Shown here in pieces: positions 46,703 through 58,554 of a DNA stretch of 64,000 bases (position 1 is its first letter; each line of letters opens with the position of its first letter). The notes under the pieces are model-generated. The model worked only from the letters and a program-made list of their open reading frames with translations, was not told where the DNA came from and ran no database searches. The stretch covers positions 4,871,206-4,935,205 of the forward strand of contig NC_059396.1 of assembly GCF_905220565.1 (NCBI RefSeq), written 5' to 3'. The translations under genes and the position numbers were made by a program. The DNA comes from Melitaea cinxia. Lineage: Eukaryota; Arthropoda; Insecta; Lepidoptera; Nymphalidae.

Positions 46703-49628
46703 ATACATTATATCGTTACCTTTTAAAGAGAAAAATTTGGTTTGGCAGTTATGCACCGCGATAAATTAAAATTCATTTTACGGCCAAATCAATTAAGTAC
46801 GAATTTAATAAGTTAAAAAAAATATTCGTTCCCACCCTACTGAAGAAGGTTTTCGAAGCTTATGAAAGAATTAAAAAAAATTAACATAACCTGTCACCAA
46901 CAATTATTATTTATTGCAAATGTTTAAGGCTCCAATGCGAATTCTTCGGCCACCATGAAAGCGCGAAATTTCGGATTGAACCACATTAATTTATTTACGT
47001 CAAGACAAGAATGAACAACACAAAAATAAATATGTATCCGAGGACCATTACGTGAAGCTACGCCTTAGAACACCTTTTAGGGAACCTTTCGTGCCGGCGC
47101 TAGCTGGCACAAAGGCAACAAAGGGGAAAATAATAAAAAAATTGTTACGCTTTGATAACTCGCAAGTTATAAGCGTTGATCTTGCTTTTAAATTCGGAAT
47201 TATAATAACTTTCGGATATCACCAATTATACGACGACGATGTGTGTATTAAAATTTATTCAAACTACTCTTTTCTGGAATATTAAATTAGCAAATAAGCA
47301 ATTGTATTTTAGCCAGCAGAATTTTCCATCAAACAATGATGTCAAAAATATTAAAATATAGTATGATACTGATTGCTTAGCACAATATGTACGGATATGA
47401 GTAATATATCTACACCAACCAATTATCAATCTTTAGAATTGCAAATACTATAGAGGTTTCTGGAATGCGTGCATATTTTTTGTATTATCATTTTAAATGT
47501 TGGTTTATATAAAAATACGGAACTAGTTATTATTAGCAACACATACAATATTATTAATGTCGTTCAAATAATTTAAATAGTAATGAATATATATCAGAAT
47601 TAAGATAGAGTCCAGACTTTGGTTCTCTGTGGATCGCCCATTCTTGGGAGTCCCTGGACAGTATACTTTTTGTAACAGATGTCACAACAATTATCTAAAG
47701 TGACTCAGTTTCAAATATAAAGATACTGCTAAACCGATTTTTTGATTTAAATAACAAATAAAAAAGGTTTACTCGCTCACTCCTATGACTTATAAACCAT
47801 CCGAATAAGATGTCGGGCCCTTTATGAAAATTTTGCTGCGCCTGGTGCGAGATTTTTTTTATCCATTTACGTGGGAGGTGTGGTGTAATTGCCGAAATTC
47901 CTGATTTTGACAATCAATAGACAGGATATAGTTATTATGATGCACCAGAGCGACCCAACGTCAAGAGCAAAGTGGCTCATTTTATAAAATATGATTCAAT
48001 CTGTAAATGAGTTTAAGATGTAGTATTAAACGTATTATTTACTTCGCTTTTGTGTTTCGTTCCTTGATTTTCAAAATGTCGCATACATTTCGCCTTGTTT
48101 CTTTTTTTTTTAATTTACTCTATTATGTAATTATGACTTTTATTTGATTGTAATGTAGCTATTTATATAATTACTTAAGTAAATACAACAAATGTGCTAT
48201 GTAGTAGGATATTTTGTAGTATAGTCGTAGCCTTTACCCTTTCATGAGATAAGTTAATTTCCATCCGTCTTCCTTTTATCTGTCGTACGGGAATTTATGA
48301 TGTGTTCTGTGTCCATTAGATACCTGCTGTATTTTTATAGTAGTAATGTAATATAAATAGCCTGTTAACGTTATAGTAAAAATATTTAAAATAAAGCCAT
48401 AAATTCTTGAATTTTTTTTTAGATATTTTACAATACTATACATACTTACAATTCACAACTTAAGAACTAAATAAACAAAATAAATCTTTTTCAATATTTG
48501 TACAAGTACCTGTATGTTTATAAAAACTTATTCCGTTTTCCAAATCATGAACCCGAAAAAATCCATCTCTTTCGCATTCGCACAAACGCAATAAACGTTT
48601 CAATTTATGGAGATCTCGTATTGAATAGGAATAAAAATAAAATAATAATTTACATGACATAATATTGGGCGGAACATTCCGACATATTTGTATAATGGAG
48701 CGCTACAAACGAATTCTAATACAGTACATAATTTACTTTGATTGTGTATTCACTCGTAGCGTGAAGGCGCTGTGGGACTCACACGTTGATAATGAAAATG
48801 CTGATGTTTTAATATTCTTGCTTCCATCCCTTTTTAACATACAGGTTTTGAAGGAGACAGGTGATATAATGCGAGACGGAGTCCTTCTTTTATCCCTTCA
48901 GTCTATGACTTCATTCGTGACGGTCATCTGATTATAGTGAAGGAATTTGTAATATTAAAATGTTGAGTGAATGGAAATATTTTATAGGATTATAAAATAC
49001 TCTATTTAACAATACCCGTTCTTTAAAAATATGATTAAATTTCCTTTAATTAACGCATATCGCAGTATTTTATAGTATATTTAGTCTGTACAGCAAACAG
49101 GTTTATATTAATTTTAATACGAAGTATAAGGTTTGTTAAAAAATAAAATAAAAACAACGTTTACATCCCTCGACCCCGCCCCGCCCAGAATCATTAATAA
49201 CACCCGAATGGAGTTCTCAGCGCAAAATGTGATGCATTTGTCGCTTAATTTGTTAAAAATATCTACCTTTTCACATTTACGAAAATGAGTAAGCGATTAT
49301 AATTCTCTGCGGGTTCAAGATTAATTACTATGCTTTATTATGTTTAGAGGTTTCTTCTACCTGGTATGTGGCTGTAATGATTTTTTGAATTAGTTCCTAA
49401 CAAATTTTTCATAGTTGATAGATCTCTAATAATCGCGGGAATGACTTACACACTAAATTGCTTTTAGATTTGTTGACGCGGGATTGAGTTTACTTTATTT
49501 ACTTTTATTGAAAGATATCGCTCTCTTCGTTGGTCAAAACGACCGGTTTTATAATGTGCGTCTAATTCTATTCTTGTTACATAAATTCCTTACGAATCGT
49601 ATCAGACATATTGCTAGTAGCTAATATT
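46703..49628. other. Non-coding; unassigned frames
   Basis: A 2.9-kb stretch with no repeat I can name. Frames at 47052-47285 (77 codons, FREPFVPALAGTKATKGK near its start), 47695-47913 and 48665-48931 (88 codons) have no domain. The first starts at GTG-type context without upstream ATG. I do not call genes here. Confidence 0.4.
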
Positions 49629-49685
49629 GATTCAGACTGTACAACCCTCTTTTGGACATAGGCCAGATGTAGGAGAAAGGTCTTA
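49629..49685 (-). mobile_element. SINE 3'-end fragment
   Basis: TTCAGACTGTACAACCCTCT TTTGGACATAGGCC and TGTAGGAGAAAGG match, in reverse complement, the 3' end of the tRNA-type SINE (compare 38416). Confidence 0.5.
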
Positions 49686-49687
49686 GG

Positions 49688-49727
49688 CAGGGGTGTCAAA
49701 CTTAATTTTACAGAGGGCCATATATTA
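49688..49727 (+). mobile_element. hAT terminal fragment
   Basis: CAGGGGTGTCAAACTTAATT TTACAGAGGGCCATAT matches the CAGGGGTGTCAAACTCA..GGGCCA terminus known from animal hAT (Charlie-like) elements. Only this end is present; foldback copy 2 starts 6 bp later. Confidence 0.5.
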
Positions 49728-49732
49728 AATTT

Positions 49733-50283
49733 CCCGAGTAGAAATTTTTTCGTCTTCCTTAGAAGGACCGGACCAGGCATGTCTGATCAGGACTAGATAA
49801 GGCACATAACGCAGATGATTGGTCTGAACCTGATCAGTATGAGATAAGATTTCCTGATCGGGTCCAGATCAGGAAATCTTATAATAATATAATGTAAAAT
49901 AATAATGTAAATTATATAATATAATCATATAATATAATCAATCATAAAATGTAAAATATAATTAAGTATGGTAAGGCATACTGGATCAGGACCCGGTCCG
50001 GTCCAGATCAGGATAGCCTGCAAGAAATTACGCGAACTGAGCCTAAATCGTGCTATTAATGTTTTTAAGCGCACTTAGTATATATAGTTATCAGGACAGT
50101 CTAGCAGGGACAGGTAGCAGGACAGGGAGTGATCTCGCTAGGAGACACCCTTAGGACGAACGTCACCCCCGTGCCCGCCGAAAAGGGCCCACATCTTCCT
50201 TCGCGGCCGGTTGCCTAAGTGCCCGGCCCCCCTCACCGGTGACGCTGTAAAGGCCAGTAGGGCCAACAGCTACTATCATTTCG

Positions 50284-50315
<32 letters not shown>

Positions 50316-50759
50316 AGCAGGGAGTCCATTTCTACACAGTGGAGCAGTCGTAAATAATAGGCAATAGTTAATTAGTCGTTAATTATTAGAGGTTAATAAA
50401 TAAAATTTAATTAATAATAATAATTAATTATTAAAATAAATAAAAATAATTAATATTGAAAGTAAAAACATAAATAAATAATACATTGGAAAAAATAAAC
50501 GGAAATAAATATCATAATAATTATGTTAAGTAACATATATCAATTCGCTTTTTCTTTTGTTAAACAATTTTTTCAAGAATATACATTCGTGTTTTTTAAA
50601 AGGACCGGACCGAACCGGCTGATCAAGATCCAGATCAGGAAATCTCATCTCATCCTGATCAAGTCCACACCAATCATCTGCGTTACATTCCTTATCTAGT
50701 CCTGATCAGACATGCCTGGTCCGGTCCTTCTAAGGAAGACGAAAAAAATTCTACTCGGG
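49733..50759. mobile_element. Foldback element H, copy 2, with nested retroposon
   Basis: It starts CCCGAGTAGAAATTTTTTCG and ends CGAAAAAAATTCTACTCGGG, flanked by TT on both sides. The first about 150 bp (CTTAGAAGGACCGGACCAGG, GTCTGATCAGGACTAG) are the reverse complement of the last about 150 bp. The centre is shared with copy 1 (AAGTATGGTAAGGCATACTG, GGTCCGGTCCAGATCAGGAT, AATTACGCGAACTGAGCCT). A 202-bp retroposon lies inside at 50111-50312. It is better preserved at the ends than copy 1. Confidence 0.75.
50111..50312 (+). mobile_element. Poly-A retroposon with 11-bp target-site duplication
   Basis: TCTAGCAGGGA occurs at 50100-50110 and 50313-50323. Copy 1 of the host has it once, followed directly by GTCCATTTCTACACAGTGG. 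The inserted body (50111-50283) is GC-rich: ACCCTTAGGACGAACGTCAC, CCGAAAAGGGCCCACATC, GCCCGGCCCCCCTCACCGGT. It ends in A(29). I see no pol III A/B boxes, so it may be a truncated LINE 3' end rather than a SINE. Confidence 0.8.
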
Positions 50760-51121
50760 TTATTACACCAACAACAAGGTAAGGTAAAAGTAAATTTTTA
50801 TATGACGGTATCATACAACTACCAACGGATATAAAAATCTGCGAAAGCGTGCTGTTCAAAAGTAGAATAAAAAATATGTAGGTATTTACCTAAAATGTAA
50901 ATATAAATTAGCATAAATCGTAAACGAATAAATATAAAAAAATAAACAAAAAAATAATAATAATAAAACAAAATGCAATCACAATTAATCATAAACTTGC
51001 ACAAAATTTTAAAGACCTACCTACAATTAAACGATAATACAAACCATAATACCTCCGGCCCGTTGGACCGACGATCTACATACGTAAGATTACCTTTGTA
51101 GACTGGATGAGGATTACAGAA

Positions 51122-51198
51122 AACAGGGATCTCTGGCGCGAATTTGGGGAGGCCTATCTTCAGCAGACTGTAATAGGCTGAACTGACTGACTGACTGG
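51122..51198 (+). mobile_element. Retroposon family E-like 3' end with (TGAC)n tail
   Basis: GCGCGAATTTGGGGAGGCCT ATCTTCAGCAGACTGTAATA GGCTGAAC followed by CTGACTGACTGACTGG. This is the same 3' terminus as family E, with a different simple-repeat tail. Confidence 0.55.
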
Positions 51199-51248
51199 CA
51201 AACCATAACTTATATACAATACTCAAATTAAATATTATAATAAAATAT

Positions 51249-51590
51249 AATTGTGTTAATACAACGTAGGTAAATGAAAAAATAGTCAAGTAAATACGCA
51301 TTATCAAAGATTACTACAAAAGTTGTAATCAGATCTCCGTGAAATTCAAATGTGGACACATGATAGACATCAGCTTTCGATAATATAAAAATAATCAAAA
51401 TCGGTACACCCAGTAAAAAGTTATGCGGATTTTCGAGAGTTTCCCTCGATTTCTCTAGGATCCCATCATCAGATTCTGGTTTCCTCATCGTGGTACCAAA
51501 CTAGGGATATCCCCTTTCCAACAAAAAAATAATTATCAAAATCGGTTCATAAACGACGAATTTATCCCCGAACCTATATATAAATTTGAA
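51249..51590 (-). mobile_element. Element D, terminally deleted copy
   Basis: AATTGTGTT joins directly to AATACAACGTAGGTAAATGA, skipping the hairpin and the AACCGACTTC end. The interior (TTTTCGAGAGTTTCCCTCGA, ATCCCATCATCAGATTCTGG) is intact up to ATCCCCGAACCTATATATAA. The two frames of 86 and 96 codons across it are not genes. Confidence 0.65.
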
Positions 51591-51624
51591 TATTGATAAT
51601 ACTCAAATTAAATATTACAATTAT

Positions 51625-52119
51625 AATTGTGTTTGCTAGCAAACGAAAAAAAAAACGACTTCAATTACATCGATAAATAATACAACGTAAGTAGACGAAA
51701 AAAATAACAAACGCACTAGTCGTCACTATGAATTTCGAGGGTTCCCCTCGATTTTTCTGGAATTCCATCATCAGATCCTGGCTTTCTTATCACGGTACCA
51801 CACTTAGGATATCTTTTCAACAAAAAAAGAATTATCAAAATCGGTTCATAAACGACGAAGTTATCCCCGAACATACATCAAAAAAATATACGAGTATACA
51901 CACGAGACACGACGTATATACTCGTGTGTATATATACGAGTATATATACGAGTATATATATACACACGAGTATATACGTCGTGTCTCGTGTGTATATATA
52001 CTCGTATATATACACACGAGTATATACGTCGTGTCTCGTGTCTATATATATACGAGTATAAATACACACGAGTATATACGTCGAATTGAGTAACCTCATC
52101 TTTTTTTGTTTGAAGTTAA
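51625..52119 (-). mobile_element. Element D with expanded central repeat tract
   Basis: It starts AATTGTGTTTGCTAGCAAAC and AACGACTTCAATTACATCGA, continues as a normal copy to ATCCCCGAACATACATCA, then holds about 200 bp of ACGAGTATATA-type repeats before CGTCGAATTGAGTAACCTCA and TTGAAGTTAAAAA. Confidence 0.7.
51885..52083. repeat. Inverted/tandem ACGAGTATATA repeat tract
   Basis: Units such as CACACGAGTATATACGTCGT and GTCTCGTGTGTATATATACT alternate in both orientations, so much of the tract can pair with itself. Because the motif lacks stops in most frames, open frames of 60-121 codons appear on both strands; they are artefacts rich in Tyr, Ile, Arg and Val. Confidence 0.85.
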
Positions 52120-52819
52120 AAACGTGTTGTATCAATGTGTTTTAAAGAATTTTTATAATGGACATATATTTTGTTGTCAATAATATAAAATGCATGCAAT
52201 TTGTTATGGTTTTGTCAGACAAAGATTTGAATGTTACGTTTTTTTTATATATTTTAAAACAATATTATCAAAGGCATTGTTTTTATGTAACTTATACTTT
52301 CGTTTTTGAACAAGAGTTTTAAAAAGACAACAATCATTCAAATAATTGAACAAAAGAGGTGATTTTGCCATTGGTCTTAGTTGGGTTACCAAGGACAAAA
52401 AGCGTCAAAGAAAAATACCCTTGAAGTCCTTTGGTTTAAGGTCAAATTACTATAAACATTATAAATGTGTAACTAAAGGACGGCGATCTATATGAGCTTT
52501 GAACATTACGGCTATAAAAATAACGGTTTGACTATAAAAGAAGGTTGAATTTTGGTTGAAAGTACCTATAAAATTATACGACTCACTAAAACATTTGTCA
52601 TATGCGGCTGTCGAATTCATCATCGACGGCGCAATAGCCGATTGCTATGACCATCAGGACAGCAATATTTCAACGCAATTGTTTAGTTAGCTTGATAAAA
52701 TTGAGGGCCTATTTCAATGGTTACCTTTTTCCCTTACTGACGTATGACCGTATTCAAAGAGATAAAAACGTATGTAGTATTTTTCTTTTTCATCAACGAA
52801 TTCAAATTTTTATAGGATA
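52120..52819. other. Non-coding, nothing recognised
   Basis: AT-rich DNA; no frames or repeats of note. Confidence 0.45.
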
Positions 52820-53169
52820 CTAACTGACCCCGCAAACGTTGTTTTGTAATATATATTATTACCCCGTTAATCCCCCTCTCCCTATAACTTAGGGGTGTGA
52901 AAATAGATGTTGGCCAATTCTCAGAGCTACCCGATATGCACACAAAATTTCATAAAAATCGGTGCAGCCATTTCCGAGAAGTATGGTAACTATGGTAACT
53001 ATTATTTTTCACTGAATTTTTTGTTCAATAACAATAAAATATAGGCTATATCACTCCTGAACAGTGTAGCTTTCTGCAAAATTTTCGTGATCGGCTCAGT
53101 ATTTGCGAAGATTACCCCCTACAAACAAACAAAGTTAGAAACTTTACCTCTTTATAATATTAGTATAGA
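52820..53169 (-). mobile_element. Non-autonomous Helitron, family C
   Basis: On the minus strand it starts TCTATACTAATATTATAAAG and ends GTTTGCGGGGTCAGTTAG|T. It shares GGGTAGCTCTGAGAATTGGC with family B in its 3' half but has a distinct 5' half (TTGTTTGTTTGTAGGGGGTA). It is 350 bp. Confidence 0.7.
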
Positions 53170-53757
53170 TTTCTAAGGGTTATTTTAATTGAGACGAAAA
53201 CAGACCCAAATGGTTTATTTTCCTTCCTGCTTAAAAGTCTATATGTAACTTATGAGCAGGATAAATACGCACAATCGGTGAAACATGTCCTTAGTCAAGT
53301 TCCAAATGTTGCATACTTTGAATCTTAAAATACTTAAAAATCTATCTCTACAAAGACATGGTAACACAGTTTCATACAATGTTTTTTAGCTAATTATCTA
53401 TTGTTTGTTCAATTCAAAGGCGCCGATTTTTTTTTTTAGTTCGAAGCTAAATTTCGCCTTTTTTGGAAGTTGGTAAATAAGTTTAACGGTGGGTAAATAT
53501 TATGATATCCGGTTACCACCTTTGTCTTCGAGGTGAAATGTATGGAAGAGAATATGTACAAATTGTATTGGTACGAAACTATTTAGTAAGTTTCAAATAC
53601 CTAAATGAAAAGGTAAAAATCCATTTCTGCTTCATACTGACTTAAAATAAAAAGTTTTATACTTATTACTAATAAATAGGTGCCTACATATTAATTTATT
53701 TTTTATGAAAAAAAAATATTCAATAGACATAATAGGTAGGTGTAGTATCTCATTATA
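53170..53757. other. Non-coding, nothing recognised
   Basis: AT-rich DNA without recognisable features. Confidence 0.4.
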
Positions 53758-53998
53758 TAATTGTGTTTGCTCGCTACCGAAAAAAACCGACTTCAATCAC
53801 ATCGGCAAGTAATACAACTTAAGTAGACGAAAAAAATTAACAAAAGCACTATTTGTTACTACGATTTTCGATGGTTTTCTTCGATTTCTCTGAGATTCCA
53901 TCATCAGATCCTGGTTTTCTTATCATAGTATCACATTTCGGATATATAGGAGATATCCGAAATGTGTTCCAACATAAAAAGAATTATCAAAATCAAAA
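53758..53998 (-). mobile_element. Element D, half copy
   Basis: TAATTGTGTTTGCTCGCTAC and AACCGACTTCAATCACATCG begin it, but it ends at AATTATCAAAATCAAAAC without the second terminus. A local palindrome, TTTCGGATATATAGGAGATA TCCGAAA, lies at 53935-53961. Confidence 0.6.
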
Positions 53999-54064
53999 CT
54001 AACGCGTTCTTATACTGGCACCGATATAAGCGTTTTGAAGTACCAATGTAATAAAATTATTTTT

Positions 54065-54425
54065 AACCGACTTCAAAAAAAGGAGAAGGTTACTCAATTC
54101 GACCGTCTGTCTATATATATTTTTTTATGTATGTTCGGGGATAACTCTAGATTGGAAGATATCCCTAGTTCCTAGAGAAATCGAGGGAAACTCTCGAAAA
54201 TCCGCATAACTTTTTACTGGGTGTACCGATTTTGATTATTTTTATATTATCGAAAGCCGATGTTTTTCATGTGGTCACATTTAAATTTCATCGAGATCTG
54301 ATAACAACTTTTGGAGTAATCTTTGATAATGCGTATTTACTTGACTATTTTTTCGTCTACCTACGTTGTATTACTTGTCGATATAGTTAAAGTCGGTTTT
54401 TCTTCGTTTGCCTGCAAACACAATT
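54065..54425 (+). mobile_element. Element D, copy with hairpin end
   Basis: AACCGACTTCAAAAAAAGGA at the left; AAAGTCGGTTTTTCTTCG and GTTTGCctGCAAAC at the right. It contains both CGAGGGAAACTCTCGAAAAT and TTTTACTGGGTGTACCGATT. Confidence 0.7.
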
Positions 54426-57099
54426 ACTATGTAAAAAGTTTCTAAAATAACGTTAATACTTTCGCCTCTTAATTATACACAATTACACGAAATGAGGTAT
54501 CGTAAACCCTCCGAAATTACAAATAAGTCCGACACCAATAAAAGTAGTCGAAGTGCTAACAACTTAACGAAGACATACCAAATTCAGGGTGTCTTTATGA
54601 CGTCGAATTCCAAGCTTACTTAATATAGCACGTTAATAAATGACAAAAAATCCAGAAAATATTTTACTTTATGGCGGCTAGCTATCGATTTTCAGTTATT
54701 TACTTCCTGTGATTGTCAATCAGGTGTCAGATACAGCAGCAATCACCAAAAAAAAAAAAAAAAACAATATTATATATACAATGGTTAATTTGTTTTATTT
54801 TCTTATTATTATTTTTATAAACTGGTAAAGGAAGGCTTATATGTAAAACAACTCTTAACGTTAAAATTTGGTTGAAACAATTTATGTAATCGTTCTTATT
54901 TTTATCATAAAATGTTAGAGTACCTAATAATTACCTAATAATTAAAGTGCCGAGGGCAAGGTTATTTAAAAACTATGTAGCACTTATTACTTAACGATTG
55001 AAAATTATATTTAAGAAGATAATTTTTCACATATTTCGAAATAAAATTTAAAAAATACTCAAAAATCACGTAGGTAATCTTTTCTAATATCTTTTCTTTT
55101 TCTTTGATTAATTTGATTTATTTAAGTGTCAATAACGGGTACTTCAATTCAGAATTTAAACGGCCTTATGCCTGTGTCACTCAAAATATGTATTGTATCG
55201 ACTTCACTAAAGGTATACCTTTATATATATAATTACTTGTTGAAGTATTTTAATAATATAAAAACGCATATTAAATTTCATATTCATAAAGTATCCGAGA
55301 AACTAAAACTGATATATTTTTTAAAAATACTTATATAATTAGTATTTCCTATTTCATTTAAAATAAATAAAATTTTTATTTAAATTAAATCACTTAAATA
55401 ATTTAATTTAAATTATTTTGTGAACCTACTATAAAAATACTTATTTCGGATTGGTTTGTCGGATCGTGAAGTTAACAAAATCGCTTAGAAGTGTTCTTTT
55501 AAAAAAAATAAGTTATTATCACTTTTTAGTTTTTTAACTTAATGATTTCTAAATAAAATTGTAAATTAATTGGCGATCTTTTAAATTTTTTACAAATTTA
55601 TAGATTCCATTTTAAATTACTCATTTCAATCTTGTGCACGATGTTACCATGCTTGACATACGGACTCATTATTACGAGAAAGAGTTGGCGCCCGCGCCCG
55701 CTCCCACAGTAACATTTCGATACATTTCATCAATGACCGCCATCTTGGTCCTTTTTTCTTATTTTATCTCAACAGAAAATCAAAGATTCACACGCTTCGA
55801 AGTGAGACGCTGCCGCTCTGTGTATTAAGGCATTTTTAGCTAAACCCACTTTGTAATAGATTATTATTTCGATGGATCGATTTTCGATTGGTGTTTTTGA
55901 TAAGTGCTCCGTGCTATTAGCTATTGTTCAAATCATCAGAGGACAGTCGTATCTGTTTAATGGAATATATTTTTTCTGTTTAAATGATTTGGTCAGCAGT
56001 TTTTTATTATGAAAATAATCTTAACAAATTAAAGTTGATTGCTGATGATTGTAGATGATATTTAAAGTTAATTCATGTAAAAAAGATTTGACTTGTTGGA
56101 AGATAACTTTAGCCAAGAATTTTCTAGATATTTCTCATTTTGCTTTTCGAGAAATTCGTACACATTTCAAAGTAATGATTATGTTTTCAGTACACATATG
56201 GACACCATATAGCATAGCATACATAAAAAAGTTTGATTTATCTTTATGCTGAAACGATTTCACAATAAATCCAATTAAATTATTTTAATGACTCATTGAG
56301 TATTTTCCAGCAACTTTTTTATGAACAACGTTAAACATTGATGACTAATTATCAAATTAGGAATATTTTTTCGAACGATTAACATGATCCTAAATAGTTC
56401 ATTGCGGTTATAAATGGTCATCTAATTTAGTCTTGGGTTGAGACAAAATTAAAAATTTATGTAAATTCTAATACAAGTTTAGGACTCCGCTTAATGAATT
56501 TTGGTAGTCGGAAATACCGCAAACGGTCGTCTTGTGGTTAAATTAATTTGTTGGTTAACTGAGCCTATCGCTACGTTTTATAATAATGTTTTTAAACATA
56601 ATCATAGGTGCTATGTTTTGTAGTATAATAAAAGGGTTCATAATCCCATTCAACTGAATATTCCGTGCATTCTTTGACGCAAGAAATTAAATGTTTACAA
56701 TTATATATCTGGTGGCACGGTAGTGCCCCCGCCAAGACGAGCCAAAAAAAAAAAAACTCAAACGAAAAGCACTACCTATCTTTTCTCGAAGCGCTTCGTC
56801 GTTTTTTTGAACCCTCATAACTTGGGTTTCGATTATACCAGATAAACAAAATTCTGGGGATATGATGTCAATAGTAGACTTATTAAACGTATAAAGTTTC
56901 AATTGCATAGCTCTTATACTTTAGATTTTATTGATATCTAAAAAACCCCGATTTCGTCACTCACTGATGATCATCAAAATTCTTAGAGTACTTCCTGAAG
57001 TCCCAGAAAGCTGATTATTATTACAATAATATGTTCCGCATATTTTTTGAATAAAATTTAAGCATCCCGTAAACTGCTGTGTGTAACTCTCTACTCTGA
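54426..57099. other. Non-coding; one possible regulatory patch
   Basis: No gene is recognised in 2.7 kb. The frames at 55126, 55634, 56055 and 56687 are short and without domains. See the GC-rich patch at 55680. Confidence 0.4.
55685..55750 (+). promoter_or_regulatory. GC-rich patch with YY1/Pho-like site
   Basis: GGCGCCCGCGCCCGCTCCCA is followed 30 bp later by CCGCCATCTTGG (55737-55748). GCCATCTT is the core bound by YY1 and its insect homologue Pleiohomeotic. It could be a promoter or Polycomb response element piece, or chance. The evidence is one motif match. Confidence 0.25.
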
Positions 57100-57301
57100 A
57101 TAGGCGCCATTCTACTCCACAGCGGATTGGTTGATAAGTACCCTACCTACGAAAAACGATCATTAGCAGTTGCTTAAGAGACCAATAGGGCCGGACAGTT
57201 TAACGTTGCTTTCGTGTCACAGTGGGGAGACCTACCTGGACAATGGAACGGGATTCGAACCAGTGGCTTTCAACAACTGTCACCATTACACTAGAATGAC
57301 C
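57100..57301 (-). mobile_element. tRNA-type SINE, diverged
   Basis: TAACGTTGCTTTCGTGTCAC AGTGGGGAGACC, then GGGATTCGAACCAGTGGC (B box on the minus strand, 57250-57261) and CACCATTACACTAGAATGAC (decayed A-box end). The order matches the 15048 copy. Confidence 0.6.
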
Positions 57302-58554
57302 ATTTAATTATACGTTACAATATTAAATATTAAAATTTATATTTTAAATTCTATGTTATGCCCTTCTTGTTATCGATGACTTAAATTTTACGTGGCCTTA
57401 AATAAGTACTCCAGCGGTACAGAACAACTTTACTCTTACGCGATATAGTTTTTAGTTTCACAAAATATATCCAACATGTTTGTGTCCATGTTTAAAAAAC
57501 CTAATTACAATTATATATTTAATAATTTAAAGTGAAAATTTGGTCATAATTAAACATTTAAATTAAAAAAAATACAAAAAATAATGAAAATAAAGACTTT
57601 TTTTGACTACATACTTTAACAATCAACAAAAGATTATAATATGCGCGTGTGTGTCAAATATTATTAATATAATAATTTTTATTGATTTAATGTATTTTTA
57701 TGTTTATCTACAAATCCTTAAAGAATTACAAGACTACACTGGTAGTTGCCTTAGCAGTTATCTTTATATTCTTAAAATGTGTTGTTACGAATTGTATACA
57801 AAATTGTGTCAATCGACGATAAGGCTAATGAATTGCAAGGGTTATTTAATTTCGTTTACGCGATATGTGTACTCCTTTCTTAATTACTTAAACCAACTTT
57901 GATACTCGTATCGAAACTGTGTTATATACATATAATAATTAAATATATTGTCTTTTATGGATAAAAACACATAATTTCTATATCACTTTATGGTATTTGT
58001 AACACATTGCATGTGGTATGTAGTCGTGCTGTTAAGAGTATGCAAATACGTATTTTATGGTACTATTGTGTATATTACCCGTGTTTAATTTGAAATACCG
58101 CGGGCTTGACGGATCAATTACCTTGAAGCAGAGATTGCGCTTTTATACTTCACGTTCTCCTGGTATCCTCCCTCCGGATATAAATATCCAATCTCTTCAG
58201 AACTGCAATTTCTACATAGAAAATTATTATGTGTGATAGATGCATACATTTACTCAATATGGATTATATGTGCTGTGTTTCGCGAATATAGGTGTGTATT
58301 GCAATGGCTGTATGTATAATATTATAGCATACACATTTAAATACGTAAATACATGCATTTTACCGCATTGCTTTTAACTAGCCCGTGGGTTGCAGTTTGC
58401 AGTAACCCTGCTTCGATTCCCGTCCCGAGTCTGGATGTAACATATGTATTTATTTATTTATACATTTATGAATTATTTTTACATGTAAATATATCGAAAA
58501 ATTATGCAGTTATATCGGTTATTTTAATCGTTAAGTTAAGTTAGCTATTTTGGT
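57302..58554. other. Non-coding, nothing recognised
   Basis: AT-rich DNA. A 99-codon frame at 57603-57902 is rich in Ile, Tyr and Cys with no domain. TTCGATTCCCGTC near 58415 may be another SINE B box. Confidence 0.4.

Noticed and set aside
47052..47285. 77-codon frame with basic N-terminus
   Set aside because: No ATG context, no splice signals and no family resemblance; insufficient to call a gene.
51728..52135. Overlapping frames of 60-121 codons on both strands
   Set aside because: They are translations of the ACGAGTATATA repeat tract, present in several frames at once, with no domain.
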